Origin: Sphingobacteriaceae bacterium | GTDB lineage: Bacteria; Bacteroidota; Bacteroidia; B-17B0; Aurantibacillaceae | Assembly: GCA_023251775.1 (NCBI GenBank) | Contig: JAHEYC010000001.1 | Span: forward strand, 1-64,000 | DNA: 64,000 nucleotides | Direction of reading: 5' to 3' | In this document: one piece after another, positions 18,348 through 28,603 of the stretch | Layout: each line of letters begins with the position of its first letter | Numbering within the stretch: position 1 is the stretch's first letter | Notes under the pieces: model-generated | Seen by the model: the letters and a program-made list of their open reading frames with translations, nothing else | Told to the model about the DNA's origin: nothing | The model's database searches: none | Made by a program: the position numbers and the translations under genes

Positions 18348-20297
18348 TTAGATTTTTATTCCTATGATGAGTATATCATCTACTTGTTCTAAAGAGCCTC
18401 TCCATGATTCGATGGTTTGTTCAAGGACCTTGTTTTGCTGACTCATTGGTAAATGATGGTTTGCAAGTAATAATTCTTCGAGTGCTTTGTACTTGAATTT
18501 TTTTCCTTTTGGTCCGCCAAACTGATCGGCATATCCATCGGTGAATGTATATATCAGATCGCCGCTTTTCAGATCAACACTTTGTTTAGTGAATGGTGTG
18601 TTATCGTTCGGTGATTTTCCAACGGGCATTTTATCGGCGGTATTGATCATTAGTTTTCCATCTCTAATAATATAAAATGAATTATTGGCCGCGGCGTACT
18701 CCAGTTTTTTATTTTTAAGATCAAAGCAACACAAGGTGCAATCCATTCCGTCTTGTGACTCTTCATTCCCTTCGGAATTCAAGGTTAAAATAATAGATTC
18801 ACGAACATAGTTTAATATCTTATCGGGATGAATTATTTTTTTCTCAGTAGTTACTTCATTTAAAAAAGAGATATTAAGTAAACTCATAAATGCTCCGGGA
18901 ACACCGTGTCCTGTGCAATCGGCGGTACATACTAGAAATTTATTTTCAATTTTATGTGCCCAATAAAAATCGCCGCTTACAATATCCTTAGGTTTATAAA
19001 GAACAAAATGTTCGTTAAGATTATTCTTTAGTAATTGATCTCCGGCCAAAAGTGCTTTTTGTATACGTTTAGCGTAATGAATGGAGTCAACGATCTCTTT
19101 ATTCTTTAGTTCAATGATGTTCTTTTGTTCGGATATCGCAATATTAGTTCGTTGCTTTTCGCGATAGCCTTTAAGGATGAAAAGTGCCAAGAAGAGAACA
19201 AAAACAAATCCTGCTATAGAGGAAATGATATAAATGGTTTGTTGTTTAGCTTCATAATTTTGTGTTACTATTTCAGCATCCTTCTTTAAAAGTTCTTTAT
19301 CTTTTTTCTCGCTTTCATATTTGGTATTCATCTCCACGATCAATTTATTGCTCTCTTCATTGAACAATGTGTCTGTGATCTCAGAAAATAACAGATGATA
19401 TTGGTACGCTTTTTTGTATTCGCCTTTTTCACGATAAATAGCGTACAAGCCTTCATACGCTATCCGAAGTCCCTCCTTATCTCCTGTTTCATTTGATAAT
19501 TGTAAACTTTTCTCCATGTACTCAATTGCTTTTTCCAGCTCCCCTAATTTGGTATATGTTTCTCCAATATTACCGTATGAGATATTCATTCTTCGCTTAT
19601 CTTTATACCGAACAAATACCTCAAGCGCCTTAAGGTGTAGGGCTAATGCATTCTTAAAGTCTCTCATGTCGTAATATACCAAACCCATATTGGTATGAAT
19701 ATCTGCTACGCCAACTTGATCGCCATGTTCTTCATTGATCTTTAAAGCCATGGCATAATATTTCACTGCCTTTTTGTAGTCACCTGTAAATGTGTAAAGA
19801 AGTGCGAGATTTCCCAATGTGGATTCAGATGGCTTTTTCTCTTTCAGAGATAATGCCTTAAGCCAATATTCTTCAGCTTTGACATAATTTTTTTGATGGA
19901 AGTACACATTACCAATATTATTGGTCATGGATGCCATGTGCTCTACATTATTTATTTCTTCATCAATCTTAAGTCCTTTTAGATCATAACCGATCGCTTC
20001 CTCATAATCTCCTTTGTATTCGTATGCTAATCCAAGGTATTGATAAGCCATGGCTAAACCCCGTTTGTATTTTAATTTTTCGGCCAATTTTAAACATCCG
20101 TTGGAGTATTCTATACTTTTAGAAAAATCGTTCTTACCAAGATAGAGGTAGGATATCTTTCCATATGTTCTCACTTTAATGGTATCATCGTTGCTCGTAT
20201 TCAAAACATTCAGCGCAGAATCTAATCCTGTAGTCTGAGATGATCCCAAAAAGGTCATTAAAAATAAACTAATTACTATATGCTTAATTCGCTTCAA
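18348..20297 (-). CDS. TPR-repeat, single-TM, SpoIIE-family phosphatase (subgroup B)
   Basis: TPRs, TM IYIISSIAGFVFVLFLALFIL, DSIHYAKRIQKALLAGDQLL, TADCTGHGVPGAFMS, FTDGYADQFGGPKGKKF. TTG start directly abuts the upstream gene's TAA. Confidence 0.93.
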   Translation of the reverse strand: MKRIKHIVISLFLMTFLGSSQTTGLDSALNVLNTSNDDTIKVRTYGKISYLYLGKNDFSKSIEYSNGCLKLAEKLKYKRGLAMAYQYLGLAYEYKGDYEEAIGYDLKGLKIDEEINNVEHMASMTNNIGNVYFHQKNYVKAEEYWLKALSLKEKKPSESTLGNLALLYTFTGDYKKAVKYYAMALKINEEHGDQVGVADIHTNMGLVYYDMRDFKNALALHLKALEVFVRYKDKRRMNISYGNIGETYTKLGELEKAIEYMEKSLQLSNETGDKEGLRIAYEGLYAIYREKGEYKKAYQYHLLFSEITDTLFNEESNKLIVEMNTKYESEKKDKELLKKDAEIVTQNYEAKQQTIYIISSIAGFVFVLFLALFILKGYREKQRTNIAISEQKNIIELKNKEIVDSIHYAKRIQKALLAGDQLLKNNLNEHFVLYKPKDIVSGDFYWAHKIENKFLVCTADCTGHGVPGAFMSLLNISFLNEVTTEKKIIHPDKILNYVRESIILTLNSEGNEESQDGMDCTLCCFDLKNKKLEYAAANNSFYIIRDGKLMINTADKMPVGKSPNDNTPFTKQSVDLKSGDLIYTFTDGYADQFGGPKGKKFKYKALEELLLANHHLPMSQQNKVLEQTIESWRGSLEQVDDILIIGIKI

Positions 20298-22493
20298 TTA
20301 AGATGTTTTAAATTTTATTCCGATCAATAATATATCGTCAACCTGTTCCAGATCGCCTTTCCATTGGTTAAGGATCCCGTTCACCAACTCCGATTGTTCC
20401 AACATGGATCTGTTATGATATTTAAGAAGCACTTCCTCCATTTGTTTTGTTCTGAACTTTTTTCCTTTTGGTCCGCCAAACTGATCCGTAAAACCATCCG
20501 TTAGAACGTAGAACATATCACCATCCTGCAGTTCGAAGGTATTTAGTGTGAATATTTTCTCTTGCAAAAGTGATCTTCCAACAGGCATCTTATCTGTTTC
20601 GGACGTCATTAACTTATTATCTCTTACAAAATAGATCTTATTATTTGCCGCCGAGTACTTCATTTTATTACTCTTCTTATCAAAAACACACAGTACACAA
20701 TCCATTCCATCCTTTGATCCTTCGTTACCATCCGAACTTAATTTAGTTATCAAAGATTGCCGCACACTATTGAGAATGACGTCAGGATCGGTTAACTTTT
20801 TTTCGATCACCGCTTCATTTAAAAACGAGATATTTAAAAGAGACATAAATGCACCCGGCACCCCATGACCGGTTGAATCGGCAATGCACAAAAAGAATTT
20901 CTGGGGAGTTTCATAAGCCCAATAAAAATCGCCGCTTACAATATCTTTAGGTTTATAAATAACAAAATGATCGTGGAGATTACGCGATAAAATGGCATTG
21001 CCGGCTAACAAAGCACGTTGTATCCTTTTTGCGTAATGGATGCTATCAGTTGTTTCTTTGGTCTTGTGCTCAATGATCACTTTTTGGGTTGAGATCAATT
21101 CGTTCGCTTTTTTCTTCCGTGTTGATTCTCTTAAAATAAAAAGGGATAAGAATGTAAGGAGGATAAATCCAGCGATGAACACATTTCTCAATATCCTTTT
21201 TTGTTTTGCTTCGGATAGTTGCGCCGAGATCTCAAGATCCTTTTGTATCAGTTCTTTGTCTTTTTTCTCGCTTTCGTACTTGGTGTTCATCTCTGTCATT
21301 TGTTTTGAGCTCCTTTCATTAAGTAGTTCATTCTTCACCATGGTATAATTCTCGTGATTGAATGCTGCTTTCTCATAGTCACCTTTAGCAGCGAACATTT
21401 GGGATAAACCCAAGAACGCTAATTTTTTATCTTCTTTATGATCGATCTCTTGTGCGATCTCTAACCCTTTTTCGAGAGAAGCCCGAGCCTTTCCATATTC
21501 GCCAATGGCAGTGCATAAATTTCCATTAGTGATATAGAAAAATGAAAGGTCATATTTATTTATGGAGACCTTTGAAGCAGCTTCCAAACATTTTAATGAA
21601 TACTTAAGGGCCGTTCTGTTATCGCCGGACGAGCTGTAAAGATTTGCAATATTATTATAAGTTAAGGCAATGTATTGTTGCATATGATTACTTGTGGGAT
21701 CCTTCTTTCGTTTTCGGTCGTTGATGGTCTCGTAAAGCTTTAAGGCCTTGAATAACTTTTCGAGCGCCGCAACGTAATCCTTCTCTTTTTCATGGATCTC
21801 GGCCATATTATTATAAGCATTTGCCTGCATACCTTCATCTCCAACTTTTTCGGCCAATTCAACGTACTTCACTAAATATATTTTTGCTTTAGAATAATTA
21901 TTTTGATTGCTATATAAAAAACCAATGTTATTATATTGTGAAGCCATCATTTTTACCTTGTTGGTCTTTTCGGCCATGGCTAATTGTTTTATACTGATCT
22001 CTAACGCTTTTGGATAATCACCCAAGTAGATACACGCATTGAAGATCTGTCCGCAAACTGTATAAATGATAGAATCATTCCCAGTTCTTTCGGCAATGGG
22101 TAAAGCCCGTAAGTAATATTCTCTTGATCTGGAATAATCGGGCTTTGCTTCCGACTCAACCGCACTTCCAAAATTTGAAAGGGCTTCTACCTGCGCACCT
22201 AAGTAATTAATATTCTCCGCAATAGCTAAGGCTTCATTCAAATGTTCCGTTCTATTGTCGGCATAATATTTTCCCAAATAAATGAGCGCATCCACGCGAG
22301 CAGGATCCCTACGCGATAATGTCTTCAATAATTTCTTTACGGAATCTTGTTGCTTAGGTCCTTGACCAAAACCAATTGAGATCGTAGCTATGAAGAAAAA
22401 AATTGAAATTATGAATGCTGATCTTTGCAAAGTTTTATTTCTTCTAAATTTAGTAAAATTATTGAACTCGAAAAAAGATCTTGGTCTTCTCAA
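20298..22493 (-). CDS. TPR-repeat, single-TM, SpoIIE-family phosphatase (subgroup B)
   Basis: TPRs, TM VFIAGFILLTFLSLFIL, DSIHYAKRIQRALLAGNAIL, IADSTGHGVPGAFMS, LTDGFTDQFGGPKGKKF. Non-ATG (TTG) start. Confidence 0.92.
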   Translation of the reverse strand: MRRPRSFFEFNNFTKFRRNKTLQRSAFIISIFFFIATISIGFGQGPKQQDSVKKLLKTLSRRDPARVDALIYLGKYYADNRTEHLNEALAIAENINYLGAQVEALSNFGSAVESEAKPDYSRSREYYLRALPIAERTGNDSIIYTVCGQIFNACIYLGDYPKALEISIKQLAMAEKTNKVKMMASQYNNIGFLYSNQNNYSKAKIYLVKYVELAEKVGDEGMQANAYNNMAEIHEKEKDYVAALEKLFKALKLYETINDRKRKKDPTSNHMQQYIALTYNNIANLYSSSGDNRTALKYSLKCLEAASKVSINKYDLSFFYITNGNLCTAIGEYGKARASLEKGLEIAQEIDHKEDKKLAFLGLSQMFAAKGDYEKAAFNHENYTMVKNELLNERSSKQMTEMNTKYESEKKDKELIQKDLEISAQLSEAKQKRILRNVFIAGFILLTFLSLFILRESTRKKKANELISTQKVIIEHKTKETTDSIHYAKRIQRALLAGNAILSRNLHDHFVIYKPKDIVSGDFYWAYETPQKFFLCIADSTGHGVPGAFMSLLNISFLNEAVIEKKLTDPDVILNSVRQSLITKLSSDGNEGSKDGMDCVLCVFDKKSNKMKYSAANNKIYFVRDNKLMTSETDKMPVGRSLLQEKIFTLNTFELQDGDMFYVLTDGFTDQFGGPKGKKFRTKQMEEVLLKYHNRSMLEQSELVNGILNQWKGDLEQVDDILLIGIKFKTS

Positions 22494-22502
22494 AATTTAG
22501 GT

Positions 22503-24458
22503 TCATACTTTGATACCAATGATCAAAATATCATCCACCTGCTCAAGCGAACCCTGCCATGTTTCCATTGTTTGAGAAAGTAATTTCCTTTGTTCGAACA
22601 TGGGTAAGTGATGATTCGCTAATAATAACTCTTCAAGCGCTTTGTATTTGAATTTTTTTCCTTTCGGTCCGCCAAACTGATCGGCGTATCCATCGGTGAA
22701 TGTATATATTAGGTCGCCGATTTGCAGATCTACACGTTGTTTTGTGAACGGTGTAGAATCGTTCGGCGATTTTCCAACAGGCATTTTATCGGCGGTATTG
22801 ATCATTAGTTTTCCATCTCTTATAATATAGAATGAATTATTTGCAGCGGCATATTCCAATTTTTTATTTTTTAGATCAAAACAACATAAGGTGCAATCCA
22901 TTCCGTCTTGCGACTCTTCGTTACCTTCTGAATTCAAGGTTAAAATAATGGACTGCCGAACAGAATTCAATATTTCATCAGGATGCACAATTTTCTTTTC
23001 CGTTGTGATCTCATTTAAAAACGAAATGTTGAGTAAACTCATGAACGCACCGGGAACTCCGTGTCCTGTACAGTCGGCTGTACATAACAAGAATTTATCT
23101 TCGATCTTATGCGCCCAATAAAAATCGCCACTCACAATGTCCTTTGGTTTATACAATACAAAATGTTCCTTTAGATTATTCGTTAGTAATTGATCGCCGG
23201 CTAAAAGTGCGCCTTGAATTCTTTTGGCATAACGGATAGAGTCAATGATCTCTTTTTCTCTTTCTTCGACCAGTTTCTTTTGTTCCGAAATTACTTTGTT
23301 ACTTTTTTTCTTTTGATCATAGGCCCGAAACGAAATAATAAATAAAACCAATACGCCTGCAATAATAGCTAACAAATAGTTTCTCTGTTTACTTTTTGCG
23401 CTCAATTCAAGATCCTTAGCTTTTAGTTCATTTTCTTTATTCGATATATCATACTTAACTTCCATTTCCATCATTTTCCCTTCTACATTACGTTGAACAA
23501 TGGAATCATTGAGGATAGTATATGATCTTTGATCCTGATATGCTTCTTTATAGCGCCCCAATTCATTATTTATTTTCGCCATGTTAAAATAACAATCACG
23601 CTCGATCACCAATATGAGTTGCTGTTGCGCCAATTTCAACGAACCTTTTGTTGCTTCCATGGCTTTGTCGTACGCTTTTGTTTCAATATATATTTCTCCT
23701 AATACAAATAAACAATTACACATGCCATGGTACTCGTTTATACCATTATATATATCAAACGATTCTTTTGCTCTTTTTTCGGATCCCTCATAATCCTTTT
23801 GTTTTAGTAATATCTCCGCAATTCCTAAATTCGCATTCGCCATGGCAGAAACACCGTTGGTTCTTTTATACATTTCAAGTGCTACATTAGCATACACCAA
23901 AGCGCTGTCATAATTTCCACTTTCTAAATGTGAAATGGAAATATTGTTGATCACGTTGGCTAATTCTTTGAAGTTACTGTTTGCAACATGATAGGCTCTA
24001 GTTAAATGATAATACCGTTGAGCCTCTTTGAATTTTTTTTGTTTACTCAATAAATTACCATACATATTATACGACCTTAAAAGATCTTCTTTCAATCCAT
24101 GCTCGCTCAAATACTTTTCATAATCATGGTAATAAGCAATAGCAGGGTCATAAGCTCCGCGGTAAAACAATAACGTAACGATCTGTAAATACAATTTTTT
24201 AACTCCATTTACATAGTTGATCTTTTTGGCAAGATCAAGTGCTGTTAAATTATGATCAAAATTCTCTTTTTCTCTTTTATAATCATAACATCTGGCCAAC
24301 TCAAAATACAAATTCACCTTGTTGCTATCATCCGCTGCTAAATTTATAAGACGAGTTAGAGAGTCGATCTTTGAAAGATCTTTTTGAGCATGGATCTTAT
24401 TGCTCCAACTAAAAAAAAATAAACTAAAAAAAACTATATGAAATAAAATGCGATTCAC
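22503..24458 (-). CDS. TPR-repeat, single-TM, SpoIIE-family phosphatase (subgroup B)
   Basis: TPRs, TM YLLAIIAGVLVLFIISF, SpoIIE domain nearly identical to 18348..20297. GTG start. Confidence 0.93.
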   Translation of the reverse strand: MNRILFHIVFFSLFFFSWSNKIHAQKDLSKIDSLTRLINLAADDSNKVNLYFELARCYDYKREKENFDHNLTALDLAKKINYVNGVKKLYLQIVTLLFYRGAYDPAIAYYHDYEKYLSEHGLKEDLLRSYNMYGNLLSKQKKFKEAQRYYHLTRAYHVANSNFKELANVINNISISHLESGNYDSALVYANVALEMYKRTNGVSAMANANLGIAEILLKQKDYEGSEKRAKESFDIYNGINEYHGMCNCLFVLGEIYIETKAYDKAMEATKGSLKLAQQQLILVIERDCYFNMAKINNELGRYKEAYQDQRSYTILNDSIVQRNVEGKMMEMEVKYDISNKENELKAKDLELSAKSKQRNYLLAIIAGVLVLFIISFRAYDQKKKSNKVISEQKKLVEEREKEIIDSIRYAKRIQGALLAGDQLLTNNLKEHFVLYKPKDIVSGDFYWAHKIEDKFLLCTADCTGHGVPGAFMSLLNISFLNEITTEKKIVHPDEILNSVRQSIILTLNSEGNEESQDGMDCTLCCFDLKNKKLEYAAANNSFYIIRDGKLMINTADKMPVGKSPNDSTPFTKQRVDLQIGDLIYTFTDGYADQFGGPKGKKFKYKALEELLLANHHLPMFEQRKLLSQTMETWQGSLEQVDDILIIGIKV

Positions 24459-24512
24459 TTATGGTCTAAATACCATATAAATATACCAAATATTAGGTAA
24501 TGATACCAAAAC

Positions 24513-24541
24513 AAAAAAGCCATCCTTTCGAATGGCTTTTT
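24513..24541 (-). terminator. Rho-independent terminator after gcvP
   Basis: aaaaaAGCCATcctttcgaATGGCTttttt; T-tract on minus strand downstream of the gcvP stop. Confidence 0.75.
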
Positions 24542-24558
24542 AATGATCTTTAAATAAA

Positions 24559-27423
24559 TTAAGCTTCTACAGCTTCATTCATATACGCTTCAATTGGCGC
24601 GCATGAACACACCAAGTTCCTGTCACCAAAAGCATTATCTACCCTACCAACACTTGGCCAAAATTTATTTGCTCTGACCCAATGTAAAGGATAAGCTGCT
24701 TTTTCGCGACCATACGGTTTATCATATTTATCCGATATGATCAATTTTGCGGTATGCGGTGCATTTTTAATAACGTTATTTGTTTTATCGGCTTTACCAT
24801 CTATCACCTCTTGAATTTCTTTTCTTATGGAGATCATGGCTTCACAAAAACGATCCAACTCTTCTTTACTTTCACTTTCGGTTGGTTCTATCATTAATGT
24901 ATCGTGAACTGGGAAAGAAACTGTTGGCGCATGAAAACCATAATCCATTAAACGTTTTGCAATATCGCCTACCTCAACCCCACTCGCCATTTTAAAATCG
25001 CTGCAATCCAATATCATTTCGTGTGCGCAACGGTCTTTTGATCCTGTGTAAAGAATTTTATAATGCTGCTTCAAAATATCTTTCATGTAGTTGGCATTCA
25101 AGATCGCCATTTCGGTTGCTGCTTTTACACCTTCGCTTCCTAACATTTTTACATAACCGTAACTGATCAATAAAATTAATGCGCTGCCATATGGTGCCGA
25201 ACTAACCGCGTGAATTCCTTTTTCAGTTCCTGTATTTACAACAGTATGCGTTGGTAAATACGGAACTAATTTTTCTACCATGCCAATTGGGCCCATGCCG
25301 GGACCGCCACCACCATGTGGAATTGCAAATGTTTTGTGTAAGTTCAAGTGACAAACATCGGCGCCAATATTTCCGGGCGATGTTAAACCAACTTGCGCAT
25401 TCATGTTAGCACCATCCATATAAACTAAACCACCATTATCGTGAATGATCTTTGTGATCTCGGTAATTCCTTCTTCGTATACACCGTGTGTACTTGGATA
25501 CGTGATCATGATGCAACTTAATTTTTCTTTATGTTGTTCTGCTTTTGCTTTTAGATCGGCCACATCCACATTTCCTTTACTATCACATTTTACAATGATG
25601 ATATCCATTCCTGCCATGGCAGCACTGGCAGGATTTGTTCCGTGAGCAGATTGCGGAATTAAAGCCACATTACGATGCGCGCCATTATTGGCAATATGAT
25701 ATTGACGGATCACCATCAAACCTGCATACTCACCTTGCGCACCCGAGTTTGGTTGGAAACTCATTTTTGCAAAGCCCGTGATATTACTTAGGTCTTTATC
25801 CAATGTATTGATCAATTCTAAATATCCAGCCGCTTGATCAAGAGGTACAAATGGATGAATACTGGCGTACTCAGGCCATGTTAATGGTAATAACTCGGAA
25901 GCTGCATTTAATTTCATTGTACAAGATCCTAAAGAGATCATAGAATGTACTAACGAAAGATCCTTATTTTCCAAACGTTTGATATAACGCATCATATCGC
26001 TTTCGCTGTGGAATGAATTAAAGGTTGGATGAGTTAAGTATTTCGATGTACGATTTACGACCGACGATTGAATGAGTTTTGAATTATTAATTGTGGTAAC
26101 CGCTTTTGCTCCAAATACGGAAAGAACATCATTGATGTCTTCGATCTCTACCGTTTGATCTAAAGAGATCCCAACATGTTTATCGTTGATCTTTCTGAAA
26201 TTAATTCCTTTTGCTTCTGCCGCAGAAATAATTTTTTTTGCATCACACGCAACAACAATGGTATCAAAATAAACTTTGGTATTTATTGTTAAGCCTGCTT
26301 TTTTTAATTCCTCGGCAACGGTGTTTGTTGCATTATGAACGCTTTGTGCAATAGCTTTTATTCCGTCTTGCCCATGATACACTGCATACATACTTGCCAT
26401 AATGGCCAATAATGCTTGCGCTGTACAAATATTGGATGTTGCTTTATCGCGTTTGATATGTTGCTCGCGAGTTTGCAATGCCATACGCAATGCTTGATTA
26501 CCTTCGCTATCGACACTCACACCAATGATACGACCGGGAATTAAACGTTTGTAATCTTCCTTGCAGGTAAAAAATGCAGCGTGCGGTCCGCCATATCCTA
26601 ACGGCACACCAAAGCGTTGTGAATTTCCATAAACAACATCAGCACCCCATTCTCCCGGAGGCGTTAGTAATGCAAGCGCTAAAAGATCAGAACCAACTGC
26701 GACCTGAATTTCTAAGGCTTTACATTTTTGTATGTATTTGCTATAGTTAACTGCTTCACCATTGATATCAGGATATTGAATTACCGAACCAAAATACGAT
26801 GCATCTAAATTTGTTGAATTGATATCACCAACAACCACTTCAATTCCTACAGGCGCTGAGCGTGTAATAATTACATCGATCACTTGAGGGAATAATGTAT
26901 TGCTTACAAATAATTTATTGGCATTTGTTTTTTGTTTTTCTTTACTACGATTGGAATGGAACATGAACACTGCTTCTGCAGCAGCTGTTGCTTCATCTAA
27001 TAAACTTGCGTTTGCAATTGGCATGGAAGTTAAGTCCATCACCATAGTTTGAAAATTCAAAATGGCTTCTAAACGTCCTTGCGCTATTTCCGCTTGATAA
27101 GGTGTGTATGCTGTATACCAACCCGGATTTTCTAATACGTTACGTTGAATAACAGCGGGTAATATATTATTATAATAGCCTAAGCCAATATAACTGCGAA
27201 ATACTTTATTCTTTTTTCCTAATGCGCGCAAATGTTTGTTGTACTGAAACTCACTCATAGCGGCTCCAATTTTAAGCGGCTCCTTTAAACGAATGTTTGG
27301 TGGAACAGTTTGATTTATTAATTCATCTACGCTTGAAACGCCGATCTTTTTCAGCATTTGTTTCACTTCATGTTCGCGCGGACCATTGTGGCGCGAAGCA
27401 AATTTGTCTGTGCTCATACTCAA
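24559..27423 (-). CDS. gcvP: Glycine dehydrogenase (decarboxylating), fused P-protein
   Basis: FASRHNGPREHEVKQMLKKIG, HLNLHKTFAIPHGGGGPGMGP, GRVDNAFGDRNLVCSCAPIEAY. Confidence 0.98.
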   Translation of the reverse strand: MSMSTDKFASRHNGPREHEVKQMLKKIGVSSVDELINQTVPPNIRLKEPLKIGAAMSEFQYNKHLRALGKKNKVFRSYIGLGYYNNILPAVIQRNVLENPGWYTAYTPYQAEIAQGRLEAILNFQTMVMDLTSMPIANASLLDEATAAAEAVFMFHSNRSKEKQKTNANKLFVSNTLFPQVIDVIITRSAPVGIEVVVGDINSTNLDASYFGSVIQYPDINGEAVNYSKYIQKCKALEIQVAVGSDLLALALLTPPGEWGADVVYGNSQRFGVPLGYGGPHAAFFTCKEDYKRLIPGRIIGVSVDSEGNQALRMALQTREQHIKRDKATSNICTAQALLAIMASMYAVYHGQDGIKAIAQSVHNATNTVAEELKKAGLTINTKVYFDTIVVACDAKKIISAAEAKGINFRKINDKHVGISLDQTVEIEDINDVLSVFGAKAVTTINNSKLIQSSVVNRTSKYLTHPTFNSFHSESDMMRYIKRLENKDLSLVHSMISLGSCTMKLNAASELLPLTWPEYASIHPFVPLDQAAGYLELINTLDKDLSNITGFAKMSFQPNSGAQGEYAGLMVIRQYHIANNGAHRNVALIPQSAHGTNPASAAMAGMDIIIVKCDSKGNVDVADLKAKAEQHKEKLSCIMITYPSTHGVYEEGITEITKIIHDNGGLVYMDGANMNAQVGLTSPGNIGADVCHLNLHKTFAIPHGGGGPGMGPIGMVEKLVPYLPTHTVVNTGTEKGIHAVSSAPYGSALILLISYGYVKMLGSEGVKAATEMAILNANYMKDILKQHYKILYTGSKDRCAHEMILDCSDFKMASGVEVGDIAKRLMDYGFHAPTVSFPVHDTLMIEPTESESKEELDRFCEAMISIRKEIQEVIDGKADKTNNVIKNAPHTAKLIISDKYDKPYGREKAAYPLHWVRANKFWPSVGRVDNAFGDRNLVCSCAPIEAYMNEAVEA

Positions 27424-27529
27424 GGAATTTAAAAGTTGAACCTCAAATATAATAATTCCTAAGGGCTTTTGAAAGCCAAAAATGGTTGAAAACAGGTTGA
27501 AAAGTGAGGATTTTAGGGGGTTTTAGAGG

Positions 27530-27592
27530 CAGAAACCACAGAGACGCCTTTGGCGCTTCACGGAGGTTACACAGAGGTCACAAAGAGTGGCT
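27530..27592. repeat. CACAGAG-type intergenic repeat (family 1, copy 2) with inner GCCtttGGC hairpin
   Basis: cagaaaccacagagacgcctttggcgcttcacggaggttacacagaggtcac matches the reverse complement of 1..131 outside the inner hairpin. Confidence 0.7.
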
Positions 27593-27596
27593 AAAC

Positions 27597-28517
27597 TTAT
27601 TCCTTTATGATCTTTTTCACGCCTAAAAATTGGCCCGAACTATAAAGACGAACAAAATATATGCCTTTAGTTAATTTCTCAAGGTTTACAATATATGACA
27701 TTTGACTTTTTGTTATGCTAACCAATACTTCTCTTCCGGCTAGGTCAAATATCCTTACTTCTATTTGCTCTCCTTTTTTAGAAGCGACATTTAAAATAGC
27801 GCCAACCGGATCGGGATAAAATTTATATTCGGGAATTTCGTGTTCCTCGATATTTGTAGGGTCGTAATTACATGTATTATATTGAGGTTTTTTGAAGAGC
27901 GGGAAATTATTATCCTGATAACACATTAACGTTCCATAAGGAGGGACATCCGTTATGCAATTATAATACGTAAGTAAGAATTGATTGAATCCACCAATTT
28001 TTTCAATGATAGTATCTTTCTGGAAAGAGATATTGTCTTGTACAACAATTCTCTTAAGATAGTTACTATTGATAGTTACGTGACCGGTATCAATTACGGT
28101 TACATATGGCCTTGGAAAACCGCAGTTTGTACTCGTACTTTGTGGAAGCATCGTAGGTCGCCATTTATTTCCAACAGATGCGTTAAAATTACAGATGGTA
28201 TCGAAAGCATTTGTGCTGGGATCATACAAATAATATACATTATTGTTTTCATACGTTCTAAAATCTAGTATGGTATATGTTCCAACTGGTGAAAACGGAA
28301 AAGGCGATACTCCCGTGAAAGTTCCAATAATTTGTTTACACACAATACTGTTTACAGTTACAGTTCCTGTATATTGCAATTCAGTTACTCCACTTTTATA
28401 TGAATTTATTTGTAGATAATTATTAAAATAATGCCATGTCGCACCGGGAGGGCACCACATTTGTGCTTTGCTTTGCGAACACAACACTATTAAAAATATC
28501 CACAGCGTTCTTTTCAC
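27597..28517 (-). CDS. Secreted protein with type IX secretion (Por) C-terminal sorting domain
   Basis: Signal peptide; C-terminus FYPDPVGAILNVASKKGEQIEVRIFDLAGREVL...NLEKLTKGIYFVRLYSSGQFLGVKKIIKE. GTG start. Confidence 0.88.
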   Translation of the reverse strand: MKRTLWIFLIVLCSQSKAQMWCPPGATWHYFNNYLQINSYKSGVTELQYTGTVTVNSIVCKQIIGTFTGVSPFPFSPVGTYTILDFRTYENNNVYYLYDPSTNAFDTICNFNASVGNKWRPTMLPQSTSTNCGFPRPYVTVIDTGHVTINSNYLKRIVVQDNISFQKDTIIEKIGGFNQFLLTYYNCITDVPPYGTLMCYQDNNFPLFKKPQYNTCNYDPTNIEEHEIPEYKFYPDPVGAILNVASKKGEQIEVRIFDLAGREVLVSITKSQMSYIVNLEKLTKGIYFVRLYSSGQFLGVKKIIKE

Positions 28518-28603
28518 TAATTAAATTTACAAAAAAATAGTGGGTATCACAAATTGTGACCTCTAACGGTATTCCAAAATAATAATTGAGTGCTGTTGAT
28601 CAT

